Shown in pieces: positions 32,355-40,390 of a stretch of DNA of 64,000 bases. Every line of letters begins with the position of its first letter. Position 1 is the stretch's first letter. This DNA comes from DATAPE01 sp034667525 (GTDB lineage: Bacteria > Actinomycetota > CADDZG01 > WHSQ01): assembly GCA_034667525.1 (NCBI GenBank), contig JAXDJO010000023.1, forward strand, positions 3,334 to 67,333, read 5' to 3'. A program made the translations under genes and the position numbers. The notes under the pieces were generated by a model. The model did no database searches, was not told the DNA's origin, and was given only the letters and a program-made list of their open reading frames with translations.

Positions 32355-33022
32355 CGCTGAGGCTTGTAATCCAGAATCCGGCGGCGCATGGCTTCCTGGA
32401 TCGCCGATACCCGGTTATTCACGTGCAGCTTTGTATAGATGTTTGCGATGTGGGTCGTGACCGTTCGCTCGGATATCGACAGACGGTTGGCTATCGTTTT
32501 GTTCGGAAGCCCTTCGCTCATCCGGCGCAGGATCTCGCGTTCGCGCGGCGTCAAGGGCTGGTAAGCGTCCGCTGTCTCATGATTCTGGTAGGTCTGGAAT
32601 TCCGAAAGTAGCTGTGACGCTACCGTGGGATCTATGCGAGCTCCACCGTGGGAGATCGAACGAACTGTGTCGAGCACCTCATCGAGCTCCGCGGTTTTGA
32701 GCAGATAACCGGAGGCCCCCGCCTTGAGCGCATCGAAGATGAACTGCTGCTCGTCGTGACCCGAAAGCACTACCACGCCCACGTTGGGATAGCTGTTTTT
32801 GATCTCCCGGGTTGCTTCGATACCATCTTTGTTGGGCATGATGACGTCGATGATGACCACGTCCGGAACCGTTCTTTCCACCGTCCCCAGCGCATCCATG
32901 CCGTCCGACGCCTCCCCGACAACCTCGATATCGCCTTCGCTCTCGAGCATCGTCCGGATGCCACGCCGTAGGAGGTCATGATCGTCCACCAGAACGACCC
33001 TTATCTTCTGGTCGGGTTCCAT
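32351..33022 (-). CDS. NarL/LuxR-family response regulator
   Basis: A 223-aa two-component regulator. The receiver domain reads IRVVLVDDHDLLRRGI, with the acidic pair, the phospho-acceptor Asp in PDVVIIDVIMPNKDG, and the Lys in YLLKTAELDE. The C-terminal LuxR-type helix-turn-helix is LTPREREILRRMSEGLPNKTIANRL, with SERTVTTHIANIYTKL as the recognition part. The ATG at 33022 is used because the receiver begins there; an upstream in-frame start adds 11 residues. It is coupled to selA downstream. A large histidine kinase gene lies 325 bp upstream on the same strand with a small opposite-strand gene between. Confidence 0.92.
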   Translation of the reverse strand: MEPDQKIRVVLVDDHDLLRRGIRTMLESEGDIEVVGEASDGMDALGTVERTVPDVVIIDVIMPNKDGIEATREIKNSYPNVGVVVLSGHDEQQFIFDALKAGASGYLLKTAELDEVLDTVRSISHGGARIDPTVASQLLSEFQTYQNHETADAYQPLTPREREILRRMSEGLPNKTIANRLSISERTVTTHIANIYTKLHVNNRVSAIQEAMRRRILDYKPQR

Positions 33023-33069
33023 TGAGAAGATGATAGCGACCCCCGAACCAATCAACCCAGAGAAGGAAG

Positions 33070-33336
33070 ATGCCCGAAGAACGTAATGACCCGGCGATAC
33101 GTCCGGAGGTCCGGTGGACGCTCGGCTGCCTCGTAGCAGCCGCAGCCGTGGCGGGACTCGGCATCCTGGTGCTGCTCGTCGCTATCGCCCTGCAGCCGCC
33201 GCCTTGGGTTCAGGTCTTGATCGGGTTGGCCCTGGCCGGAGGAGGCGCGTTCCTTGCCTGGCTTGTGGCCTCGGCTCTGGGCCAGTCACGAGCGCGCCGT
33301 GACCGGGAAAGAAAGCATCTGCGGGGGTTGCGATGA
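33070..33336 (+). CDS. Small two-helix membrane protein
   Basis: An 88-aa protein with a clear purine-rich ribosome site (GAGAAGGA) close to its ATG. Two hydrophobic helices (about 18-42 and 47-68) are joined by a short QPPPWVQ turn, and the C-terminus is very basic (RARRDRERKHLRGLR), so both ends are probably cytoplasmic. No family is recognised. It sits on the opposite strand between a response regulator and a sensor kinase, with its stop only 11 bp from the kinase stop. Confidence 0.65.
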   Translation: MPEERNDPAIRPEVRWTLGCLVAAAAVAGLGILVLLVAIALQPPPWVQVLIGLALAGGGAFLAWLVASALGQSRARRDRERKHLRGLR

Positions 33337-33346
33337 GCGGGCCGCG

Positions 33347-35383
33347 CTAGCTGGCCGCCGCAGCCCCTCCGCCCACCAGATAGAGCGGAGTTGGGGAGTG
33401 ATTCGAAGCCGCAGGGCGCAGGGGGATCCTCAGGCTGAAGACAGAGCCCGAGGTGTCGGAGTCCTCGAGCCACAAGTAGCCGCCGATTGCGCCTGCTAGC
33501 TTGCGACATATGTAAAGGCCCAGGCCGGTACCCCCCACGGGTCGCGTCGAAGATTGGTCGACCTGATAGAAGCGATCGAAGATTCTGTCGTGCAGTTCCT
33601 CGGGGATGCCACCCCCCTCATCGAGTACGGAGATAACCGCGCTGTGCCCCTCCACCCGGCCCGTGATGGTGATCTTCGTTCCAGCGGGACTGTATTTGCC
33701 GGCGTTGTCCACAAGGTTCGAGATGATCTGGTGGACCATGCTCTCATCTGTCACCACCTCGGGGACGCCCTCATCGAATGCAACCTCCATCGTGTGTGTT
33801 GCCGGTCCGCTTCGCGACTCATCGGCGATCTGCTGTGCCATGAGCGATAGCGACAGGCGCGTCAGCTCCGGTGCGTCCCGATCCGCTTCGAGGCGGGACA
33901 CAGTCAAGAGATCTTCGATCAGGTTGCGCAAACGATCGGCTTGCCTATCGATGGTTTCGATGAAGTCTCTCTGTTGATCTGCCGGCCACGCCACATTAGG
34001 CCGCAGAAGAGTCTTCACATAGCCCTGGATGGAGGTGAGTGGGGTTCGTAGCTCGTGCGACACAGCCGCAACGAAATCATCCTTCAGCCGGTTCATCTCG
34101 GTTAGATGCGCCAGCGAGTCCTCGAGCTGCTCTACCAATCGAGCATTTTGCACGGACACACTTGCGTGGTTCGCCAGAGTCTCAAATAGCTTGAGATCTT
34201 CATCGTCGAAGGTCCTTACTTCTCCTAGGCGGTTACCAACGGTCATCGTTCCAATCACTCCGTCGTCTCCACGCAGGGGAGCCACCATGGCATCGCGCAT
34301 CCCCCGATCCGCGAAGTGCTGACGCAATCTGGGGTTGCTGATCGGCCTCGGAACAAGTACGGCGACATCCTCGGAAGCCACCCGCGCCCAGACGCCTTCG
34401 GTGAAGTCGAGTTGGACAGGCGCCATGAATTCAAGTTTTTCGTCAGGACCGAATGCAGTTTGAAAGGCAGGCTCCCCAACTTCAGTGTTGAATAGAGTGA
34501 TCTGAGCTATCTCTGCACGGAACATCTGTCGAGCCTGGGTCAGCAGCGAGAGCATCGAATCTTCTAGCTTCAAGGATCGTTGAAGGACCTGCGTGGCCGA
34601 GTAGAGGGATTCGAGGCTGTCATGCTTCTGACGCTCGGAGGTATACAGGCGATATGTAAGAAACAGCATAGCGGTGGGTACCAGAAGCAGCCAGGCCGCG
34701 GCTCTATCGTGGGCAAGGATCATCACGGCGATCAGGGCAAGGCTGGTGTTTGTCACCGTGATGCCAAGAGCCATGACGATGGCCTGAGGCCGGGCGTTCA
34801 ACTGAATCTTGCCCTCTGAAAGTGCGATGGCCCCGAAGATTGTCAGCAGTCCCAGCGCCGACGCCAGCAGCGTGGCCGTGAAGACCGCTATCCAGCCCGC
34901 CGGTCCTAGCGGATTTCCCAGAGCCGCGATCGTGCGAAAGACAACAGTCGCAGCCGTTGTGCCCAACGTGAGACTGGCCGTGTTGAAGCTGAGCTTGAGG
35001 ATGGACTGACGCCGGTGGTAGGCAAGGGCAACTGCTGCGCCTAGCACCTGAGCAAGGATCAAGCCCTCGGGACTGCTGAAGAACAATCCTAGAACGAGCG
35101 GGATCTCACTGAGGGAGATGGATTGTGCTTCCCGACGGAACTGGAAATGGACGACGTATATCTCCGAGAGATAGAACAGGACTGCTAGCGCCCACCAGGG
35201 AATATGAAGGCCCGACGGCTGTAGGTGGGGATGTAGTGGCAGAGTTCTAACAACACCCCAGTAGAGGAATGCCGCTGCCGCTATCAGGAGCGTGTTGAGC
35301 AACCACACTCGGCCACTTCCCGGTATGCGAAGGAGCGACAGCCTCGGCTGCCGCTCCTTTTCCGTTTCCGCCTGATGGTTCAT
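33347..35383 (-). CDS. Sensor histidine kinase with membrane sensor and GAF domain
   Basis: A 678-aa kinase. The N-terminal third (about 25-245) has seven or eight helices of a MASE-like membrane sensor. A coiled linker leads to a GAF domain (about 275-420; AEIAQITLFNTEVG to VGNRLGEVRTFDDEDLKLFETL). The HisKA helix has the phospho-acceptor in VSHELRTPLTSIQGYV, and the ATPase has N box SNLVDNAGKYS, G1 DEGGGIP and G2 GGTGLGLYI. All catalytic parts are present. The nearest regulator is NarL type, which usually pairs with HisKA_3 kinases, so the pairing is not certain. Confidence 0.92.
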   Translation of the reverse strand: MNHQAETEKERQPRLSLLRIPGSGRVWLLNTLLIAAAAFLYWGVVRTLPLHPHLQPSGLHIPWWALAVLFYLSEIYVVHFQFRREAQSISLSEIPLVLGLFFSSPEGLILAQVLGAAVALAYHRRQSILKLSFNTASLTLGTTAATVVFRTIAALGNPLGPAGWIAVFTATLLASALGLLTIFGAIALSEGKIQLNARPQAIVMALGITVTNTSLALIAVMILAHDRAAAWLLLVPTAMLFLTYRLYTSERQKHDSLESLYSATQVLQRSLKLEDSMLSLLTQARQMFRAEIAQITLFNTEVGEPAFQTAFGPDEKLEFMAPVQLDFTEGVWARVASEDVAVLVPRPISNPRLRQHFADRGMRDAMVAPLRGDDGVIGTMTVGNRLGEVRTFDDEDLKLFETLANHASVSVQNARLVEQLEDSLAHLTEMNRLKDDFVAAVSHELRTPLTSIQGYVKTLLRPNVAWPADQQRDFIETIDRQADRLRNLIEDLLTVSRLEADRDAPELTRLSLSLMAQQIADESRSGPATHTMEVAFDEGVPEVVTDESMVHQIISNLVDNAGKYSPAGTKITITGRVEGHSAVISVLDEGGGIPEELHDRIFDRFYQVDQSSTRPVGGTGLGLYICRKLAGAIGGYLWLEDSDTSGSVFSLRIPLRPAASNHSPTPLYLVGGGAAAAS

Positions 35384-35483
35384 AAGTGCTCCTCGGGGGA
35401 GCTAGCGCTCTGGCTCCTCTGTGGTGTCACCTTTAGATATCGGCGCGCGCGGAGGCCCCTTTAGGGACTCCGCTACGGCCGGG

Positions 35484-37388
35484 TCAGTAGCCCCAGGTGC
35501 TTTGGCCCCACCCAGGGTCGGTCGACGTGCTGGCGCTCGGCGTCTGTCCACCCGATGTGGCGCCCCCGGGCTGGCCCGTCCAGGTGTTGCCGGTCCACGT
35601 GTTGCCGGTCCAGGTGTTCCCGTCCCAGATCACGCTTGTCCAGGTGTTGCCGGTCCAGGTGTTTCCCGTCCAGGTGTTTCCCGTCCAGGTATTCCCGGTC
35701 CAGGTGTTGCCCGTCCAGGTATTCCCGGTCCAGGTATTGCCCGTCCAGGTATTGCCCGTCCAGGTGTTCCCGGTCCAGGTATTGCCCGTCCAGGTATTCC
35801 CGGTCCAGGTGTTGCCGTTCCATACCCCGCCGGTCCAGGTGTTCCCGGTCCACGTGTTACCGGTCCAGGTGTTGCCGTTCCAGGGTGCGCCGAATATGTC
35901 TTGCTCGCCGGTAAGGACTTCACCGGTGACGTTGTCCCCGACGTGCACGGATCCGCGAGCAGCTTCTAGCGAACCAAGGCCGTTGGAGGTGGGGTAGAAC
36001 TGGCAGCGGGAACAGTTTGGGGTCGGTGTGTCCAAGGCACTCTTCATATCCAGGAGTCCGTTGCCTTGAGCGGTCGCATCTGCCATCGGAAGTCGGTGGG
36101 CGGACGAAGTCAAGATCCGCTTGACCTGGTCTGGCGTCAGGTCCGGCCGTTGCGACAGCAGGAGCGCCACGGCTCCCGAGGTGACCGCCGCTGCCTCCGA
36201 GGTCCCGCTACCGCGGAAGAAGCGATCTCCAACGCGGCCGGTGGAGCCGTAGTTCGTGTCGATATAGGAACCTGGGTTGCGGAGGCTGACGATGGACCGG
36301 CCCGGCGCAACCAGGTCCGGATTACGGATCCCGTTCCCTCTTGCCGAGAAGTCAGATACCTGGTCGTCTTTCACTCCGTAGGTCCCCTGGGTGTCATCTG
36401 ACCCAACCGCGAGCACGTACGGATCCGTCGCCGGATCGTTGAGGGCTGATGTGCCGAACTGCGAGTTGCCCGCCGAAGTGACGACGACGATCCCGAACCT
36501 GCGCCAGGCCGCTTCTGCTGCATACGCCAGCGGGTCTGTCAGATAGCTTTGGGTCGAGTCGGTGCCGAAGCTGAGGTTGAGGACTCTGATGTTGAGCCCG
36601 TTGTCGTTGCGATGCTCGGCCACCCAGTTGATTCCGGCGAGAACCTGACTGACATCGACGACTCCGTTGCTAGCTCCGACTTTGACGTTTATCAGATGCG
36701 CATCGGGGGCGATCCCGACGAACGATGAGCCCGTCGTGTAATCGGAAGGAGACGTGCCGTCGTCTTTGCCCGCGATGATGCCCGCCATGAATGTGCCGTG
36801 ACCGAAGCCGTCGAGGTAACGCATCTGGGGCGTGCTGTTATCGAGGGACAGGTCCGGGCCTTGTGTGACTTTCGAGGTCCCATCCGTGTTCGTAGAAGTC
36901 ATGCCGTCAACGGGAACCACTCCCGTGTCGAGCAGCGCCACCCCGACGCCTTGACCGGTGAAGCCCGCCTTCCAGAACTCCGCGGCCTTGATCGATTTCA
37001 TCGTGTGATACATGGAGCCGTTGTCCGCAGTCGCGTCGTATCCGTCGGACGTGCTGTTCAGGTGAACGGGCCGATCGCGATCGACCGAGAAAATGCCCGG
37101 CTGGTTGCGCAAACTCGAGATCGAAGTTGAGGGAAGCATGGCGGTGAAGCCGTTGATGATCGCAATGGAGCGCTGGACCTTGCCCCCACTTCGAACTACC
37201 GAGTCACGGGCGATCGTCCTCGATCCCCGCAGCTCCCGAACGATGACCGCCACCATCTTTCCGCGTTGAGCGGCAAGGGCCAAGCTGGTTGCGGGGCCGG
37301 CCAGCAAGGTGAGTAGGAGCAGGCCTGAGAAGAGCGCGGCCAGACCTCTGATGCCGCGGCGAGGTTTGCTGGTACCAGAAACTGACAC
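35484..37388 (-). CDS. Secreted subtilisin-like (S8) serine protease with pentapeptide-repeat tail
   Basis: A 634-aa exported protease. The signal peptide is GLAALFSGLLLLTLLAGPATSL, followed by an I9-like propeptide (about 45-110). The S8 domain has catalytic Asp154 in ALLDTG, His197 in GHGTFMAG and Ser397 in GTSEAAA, so it should be active. The tail after about residue 500 is almost entirely GNTWT repeats (about 18 copies, interrupted by GGVWN and SVIWD). The GTG at 37388 with GGAGGA just upstream is preferred over an in-frame start at 37466, which would put 26 extra residues before the signal peptide. An M15 peptidase gene diverges from its promoter region. Confidence 0.92.
   Translation of the reverse strand: MSVSGTSKPRRGIRGLAALFSGLLLLTLLAGPATSLALAAQRGKMVAVIVRELRGSRTIARDSVVRSGGKVQRSIAIINGFTAMLPSTSISSLRNQPGIFSVDRDRPVHLNSTSDGYDATADNGSMYHTMKSIKAAEFWKAGFTGQGVGVALLDTGVVPVDGMTSTNTDGTSKVTQGPDLSLDNSTPQMRYLDGFGHGTFMAGIIAGKDDGTSPSDYTTGSSFVGIAPDAHLINVKVGASNGVVDVSQVLAGINWVAEHRNDNGLNIRVLNLSFGTDSTQSYLTDPLAYAAEAAWRRFGIVVVTSAGNSQFGTSALNDPATDPYVLAVGSDDTQGTYGVKDDQVSDFSARGNGIRNPDLVAPGRSIVSLRNPGSYIDTNYGSTGRVGDRFFRGSGTSEAAAVTSGAVALLLSQRPDLTPDQVKRILTSSAHRLPMADATAQGNGLLDMKSALDTPTPNCSRCQFYPTSNGLGSLEAARGSVHVGDNVTGEVLTGEQDIFGAPWNGNTWTGNTWTGNTWTGGVWNGNTWTGNTWTGNTWTGNTWTGNTWTGNTWTGNTWTGNTWTGNTWTGNTWTGNTWTGNTWTSVIWDGNTWTGNTWTGNTWTGQPGGATSGGQTPSASTSTDPGWGQSTWGY
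35571..35893 (-). repeat. Tandem 15-bp repeats coding for GNTWT
   Basis: About twenty 15-bp units in tandem on the minus strand, most of them encoding Gly-Asn-Thr-Trp-Thr. Units differ mainly at third positions, which shows selection on protein sequence rather than recent DNA amplification. Two blocks break the pattern: GGVWN (near 35820) and SVIWD (near 35630). Because the period is a multiple of three, the opposite strand stays open with collagen-like and VLPVQ-like readings. Confidence 0.95.
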
Positions 37389-37591
37389 AGGGTCCTCCGA
37401 CCTAGTTGGGAAAAAAAGGCAATAGCGATATCTACGTATTGTCGGTTGTATTGGCTTAGGCACCAATAGCTACAAATGCCCAGAAAGGTGTGACTAACTA
37501 TGACTAGTCATCCGCCTTGGGAGGGCGGAAACGCTCAACTCCCCGCGGGATTGTGATTCAAGGTGCGGCCTACAGCGCCGACTTAATCAAG

Positions 37592-38539
37592 ATGAGCCTT
37601 ACTCTGACCAAGCATGCCCGTGCCCTCGGGTTGATCATGGGATTCCTCCTGGTGGGTCAGTTGGCGGCGGCTCTCCCCGCTGCTGCCTATCCGTTCAAGA
37701 GGTCGCTTCAAGAGGGTGACAGGGGCCGCGATGTGAAGGCTCTGGAAGTGCGGGTGGCGGGTTGGTTTCCAAGCCAGGATCAAACTTCGCTCAAGATAAA
37801 CAGAAAGTTCACCGGTCGCACGACCATGGCAGTGACGGCCTTTCAATCCTTCTACGGACTCACCCCAGACGGCGTAGCGGGGCCCTCAACTTTCGCTGTG
37901 CTCGCCGGATTGCAGGATCCGAACGGCTCTACCACCCATTTCAACTGGGGCGAGTTCAAGCAGAACGCGAGCTCTGGTTGCTCCGCCAAGGCCAATGCCT
38001 ATGCCGGCACGTTCGACGGCGGAATGGACTCGCCACTCAAGGTCAAGCGATACGTCCATCGATTGATGTGGCGGTTGGAGGCTTTGCGAGCCAAGGGCGG
38101 GGGTCACGAGATCGGCATCAATTCGGGGTTTCGGAGCGTGCCGTATAACGACTGCATCGGGGGCGCGAGTGCTTCTCAGCACCTTTATGGGACCGCCGCG
38201 GACCAAAGGATGGCCAACGTCGCCAATCACACCGAACGGATCCTCGCCGAGGCCACAGACTTCTCCGGTATCGGCTGCTACTCGCAGCTGACCCACAACC
38301 ACTTCGATATACGTCTCGATAACTTCGATCTGCCGTCATCGCGATTCTGGTGGTGGCCTCAACAGAACAGACAGGGAGAGGATCTCGATGATCAAAGCCA
38401 ACCGTGTTACGGGGAAACCCCTGTAGTCGCTGCGGCGGCAGCGGTGGGACGGGTTTCGGTCACAAGCCCGCCGACACGACTGCAAGTCAGCAGGTTTGCC
38501 GCCCGGGGAGAGACGCCCAATCTGGGTTCCGGAGACTAG
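37592..38539 (+). CDS. Secreted peptidoglycan-binding M15 peptidase
   Basis: A 315-aa exported cell-wall hydrolase. The signal peptide is RALGLIMGFLLVGQLAAALPAAA. A peptidoglycan-binding domain (about 35-100) contains GDRGRDVKALEVRV and FQSFYGLTPDGVAGPSTFAVL. The catalytic domain (about 110-260) has an M15A layout: INSGFRSVPYNDCIGG, SQHLYGTAADQR with zinc His and Asp, and the late HNHFDIRL zinc site. The ATG at 37592 is chosen because the signal peptide follows; the frame is open to 37517 without a ribosome site. The C-terminal 60 residues look disordered. It is divergent from the subtilase and 9 bp before the next exported protein. Confidence 0.88.
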   Translation: MSLTLTKHARALGLIMGFLLVGQLAAALPAAAYPFKRSLQEGDRGRDVKALEVRVAGWFPSQDQTSLKINRKFTGRTTMAVTAFQSFYGLTPDGVAGPSTFAVLAGLQDPNGSTTHFNWGEFKQNASSGCSAKANAYAGTFDGGMDSPLKVKRYVHRLMWRLEALRAKGGGHEIGINSGFRSVPYNDCIGGASASQHLYGTAADQRMANVANHTERILAEATDFSGIGCYSQLTHNHFDIRLDNFDLPSSRFWWWPQQNRQGEDLDDQSQPCYGETPVVAAAAAVGRVSVTSPPTRLQVSRFAARGETPNLGSGD

Positions 38540-38548
38540 CTTGGAAGA

Positions 38549-39715
38549 ATGCAACGGCCGCTAGCACTTGCTCTAGTGGTGTTCGTGGTGGCCGGAACGG
38601 GAGCCCTCTACCTGACCGGCAGCCGAAACGGTGCTCCGGCAGGACCTCCACCTCATCAGACGGTGATTCCTCGTCGGCTTAGATCTGACCCTCCCGGATC
38701 CCCCCGCCCTTCGGGCGTGGTTCCATCCCCCTCTAGCGTTACCAATCCTTCTGCCCTGGGCGCTTCAAGAACGCTGACCTACCTCCGGGGTACCAGGATC
38801 TTCAGCTGGGACGTCGGGTCGGGTGCCCCGCGGGCGATCGCCGACCTACACACGGCGGATGTCACTGCCTCAACGAGCTCCCCGTTGATCGCCTACGTCA
38901 TCCCTCAGAAGGGTTCGGATCCCTCCGCTAATGGCGACTTCGTGCTCAGCCCCGAACTCCATCTTTTGGACATGGAGTCGGGCGCCGACGTGGATCTGGG
39001 CCCAGGCTTTTCTCCTCTCTGGAACGCTCTTGGCAGACAGTTTGTCTACCTGTCGCCCACCCAACCACGGGGTTGCGACGGCGAAACGTGTACGGGAACG
39101 GTCCGGGTGAACCTTGCGGTTCCTGGTCAGCCCACCCGACCGATCTCGGGACCGGGGCACTGGCACCTGCTGGCCTGGTCGGGGGATCGTGTTCTCGTGT
39201 CGGAGGACGGGGACCCCAGCCAAGCGATTTCTCTATCAAGTACCGGCGGTCCCTCCTTTGCGATCCAGGTTCCTCCGAGCGAGATCTGGGACGCCAGTCC
39301 CAAGGGTGATGAGCTGCTGGCCGTGGCGCAGGGGAAGATCAGCCTTCTGCACCTCGAACGTGGTCGCCCCACCGGCGAGGTTCATACGATCGCTACGAGA
39401 GCGAGCCTCGGCGACGGGACCTGGAGCGCCGGCTCCGGTGTGGTCGCGGCCGCTCTTATAGAGGCCGGTAGACAGACCCGGCTGGCCCTTCTCTCCGGAA
39501 CAGGACCGCCGGAACCCGTTGCAGGTTCCGAGGGAGCTATGGGCAATGTCGTCTGGAATGTGGCTGGAGACCATTTTGCGTATGTCTCGATCGACTCCGC
39601 CGACCCGAGCCGCCTTCAAGCGTCCCTTTGTCATCTGACTGCGGGCCGCACCACGTGCAGGGATCTCTTCTCATGGTCGCAAGGCGTATCTCTGCTCAAG
39701 CTCGCGGCCTCCTAG
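38549..39715 (+). CDS. Exported protein with predicted beta-propeller fold
   Basis: A 388-aa protein with an N-terminal signal or anchor (RPLALALVVFVVAGTGALYL), a Pro/Ser-rich linker (about 28-68) and a repetitive all-beta region. The region has WD40/TolB-like blades, for example GTRIFSWDVGSGAPRAIADL, ELHLLDMESGADVDLGPGF, WHLLAWSGDRVLVSEDG and MGNVVWNVAGDHFAYVS. Cysteine pairs (GCDGETC and CHLTAGRTTC) suggest disulphides and an extracytoplasmic site. No enzyme motif is seen. It follows the M15 peptidase gene by 9 bp and is probably co-transcribed. Confidence 0.75.
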   Translation: MQRPLALALVVFVVAGTGALYLTGSRNGAPAGPPPHQTVIPRRLRSDPPGSPRPSGVVPSPSSVTNPSALGASRTLTYLRGTRIFSWDVGSGAPRAIADLHTADVTASTSSPLIAYVIPQKGSDPSANGDFVLSPELHLLDMESGADVDLGPGFSPLWNALGRQFVYLSPTQPRGCDGETCTGTVRVNLAVPGQPTRPISGPGHWHLLAWSGDRVLVSEDGDPSQAISLSSTGGPSFAIQVPPSEIWDASPKGDELLAVAQGKISLLHLERGRPTGEVHTIATRASLGDGTWSAGSGVVAAALIEAGRQTRLALLSGTGPPEPVAGSEGAMGNVVWNVAGDHFAYVSIDSADPSRLQASLCHLTAGRTTCRDLFSWSQGVSLLKLAAS

Positions 39716-40041
39716 GCCTTTCACTCGTTGGCCTTGCGCCGGCGCCGCATTGACCCGAACGGCGAAGTATGTCGGCTGCTTTGTGCCTTAGTGCGCAGGA
39801 CGCGCTCGTACGTCCGCTGCGGGATGACGATTCCCGCCTTCGGTGCCATCCTGTTGTTTCCCGATGGCCGCTCCGACGGCGGTCGGCGGAGAAATATGGA
39901 AAAGCTCCCGGTTGTTGAAGCTGGGAGAGGGTAGGGAAACAGAACCGCTGTAGAGACACCTGCAGCCCGCGGAGATGACCGGCGGTCGCCTGCAGCAGAT
40001 CTTGCGGCGGCACCGATCCTTGCGAAGGAGGCGAGCGTTCC
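39716..40041. other. Long leader/intergenic region before whiB
   Basis: No supported gene was found in these 326 bases. A short minus-strand frame (39721-39849, 42 codons, basic C-terminus) is open but has no ribosome site. GGAGGCG precedes the whiB start. The region most likely holds the whiB promoter and a long 5' leader. Confidence 0.4.
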
Positions 40042-40329
40042 TTGTTGGACGCCCGAGAGCTTGTTGAGCAACTTGATTGGCAAGAAGATGGACTGTGTCG
40101 TAAGTACAACGTCGAGATTTTCTTCGGGCCCGACCAGGTCGAGACGGAGATCGAAAAGGATGCACGCGAGGAGCATGCAAAGGCTATCTGCCGGCATTGC
40201 CCCGTGATCTCACCCTGTCTAGAGTTCGCGATGGAGACGAATCAGAAGTATGGGATCTGGGGAGGGCTTACCGACAGGGAGCGGGCCTCGCTCAAACGAC
40301 GCCGCGCTCGCTCGCACCGCGCGTCCTAG
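40042..40329 (+). CDS. WhiB-family iron-sulfur transcriptional regulator
   Basis: A 95-aa actinobacteria-specific regulator. Four cysteines that bind a 4Fe-4S cluster are visible at 19, 50, 53 and 59 (GLC, then CRHCPVISPC), followed by the GIWGGLTDRER turn and a basic DNA-contacting tail (RASLKRRRARSHR). WhiB proteins usually act by binding the primary sigma factor. The start is TTG at 40042 after GGAGGCG. The layout without extra domains resembles WhiB1/WhiB2-like members, but the subgroup cannot be fixed by eye. It is convergent with the metF-like gene. Confidence 0.95.
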   Translation: MLDARELVEQLDWQEDGLCRKYNVEIFFGPDQVETEIEKDAREEHAKAICRHCPVISPCLEFAMETNQKYGIWGGLTDRERASLKRRRARSHRAS

Positions 40330-40390
40330 ATTAGAAATTCAACTCGCATCGTCGTCGGGGAGGTTCTCGCGAGGGAGTCGGGAGCACGAG

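Noticed and set aside
28434..33022. In-frame UGA selenoprotein within the sel locus
   Set aside because: The TGA-ending genes that I checked show no meaningful continuation after the stop, and no SECIS-like hairpin was recognised.
35421..35969. Plus-strand ORF with collagen-like G-P-G/V repeats, and a second with VLPVQ repeats
   Set aside because: They are mirror readings of the 15-bp GNTWT repeat. A repeat length divisible by three keeps several frames open. The minus-strand protease has signal peptide, catalytic triad and ribosome site.
37389..37591. Cyclic-di-AMP (ydaO-type) riboswitch before the wall peptidase gene
   Set aside because: Such riboswitches often precede wall-hydrolase genes in actinobacteria, but none of the conserved sequence blocks could be found here.
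39721..39849. 42-aa basic ORF on the minus strand near whiB
   Set aside because: The protein text looks plausible, but there is no ribosome site, no domain and no neighbour support.
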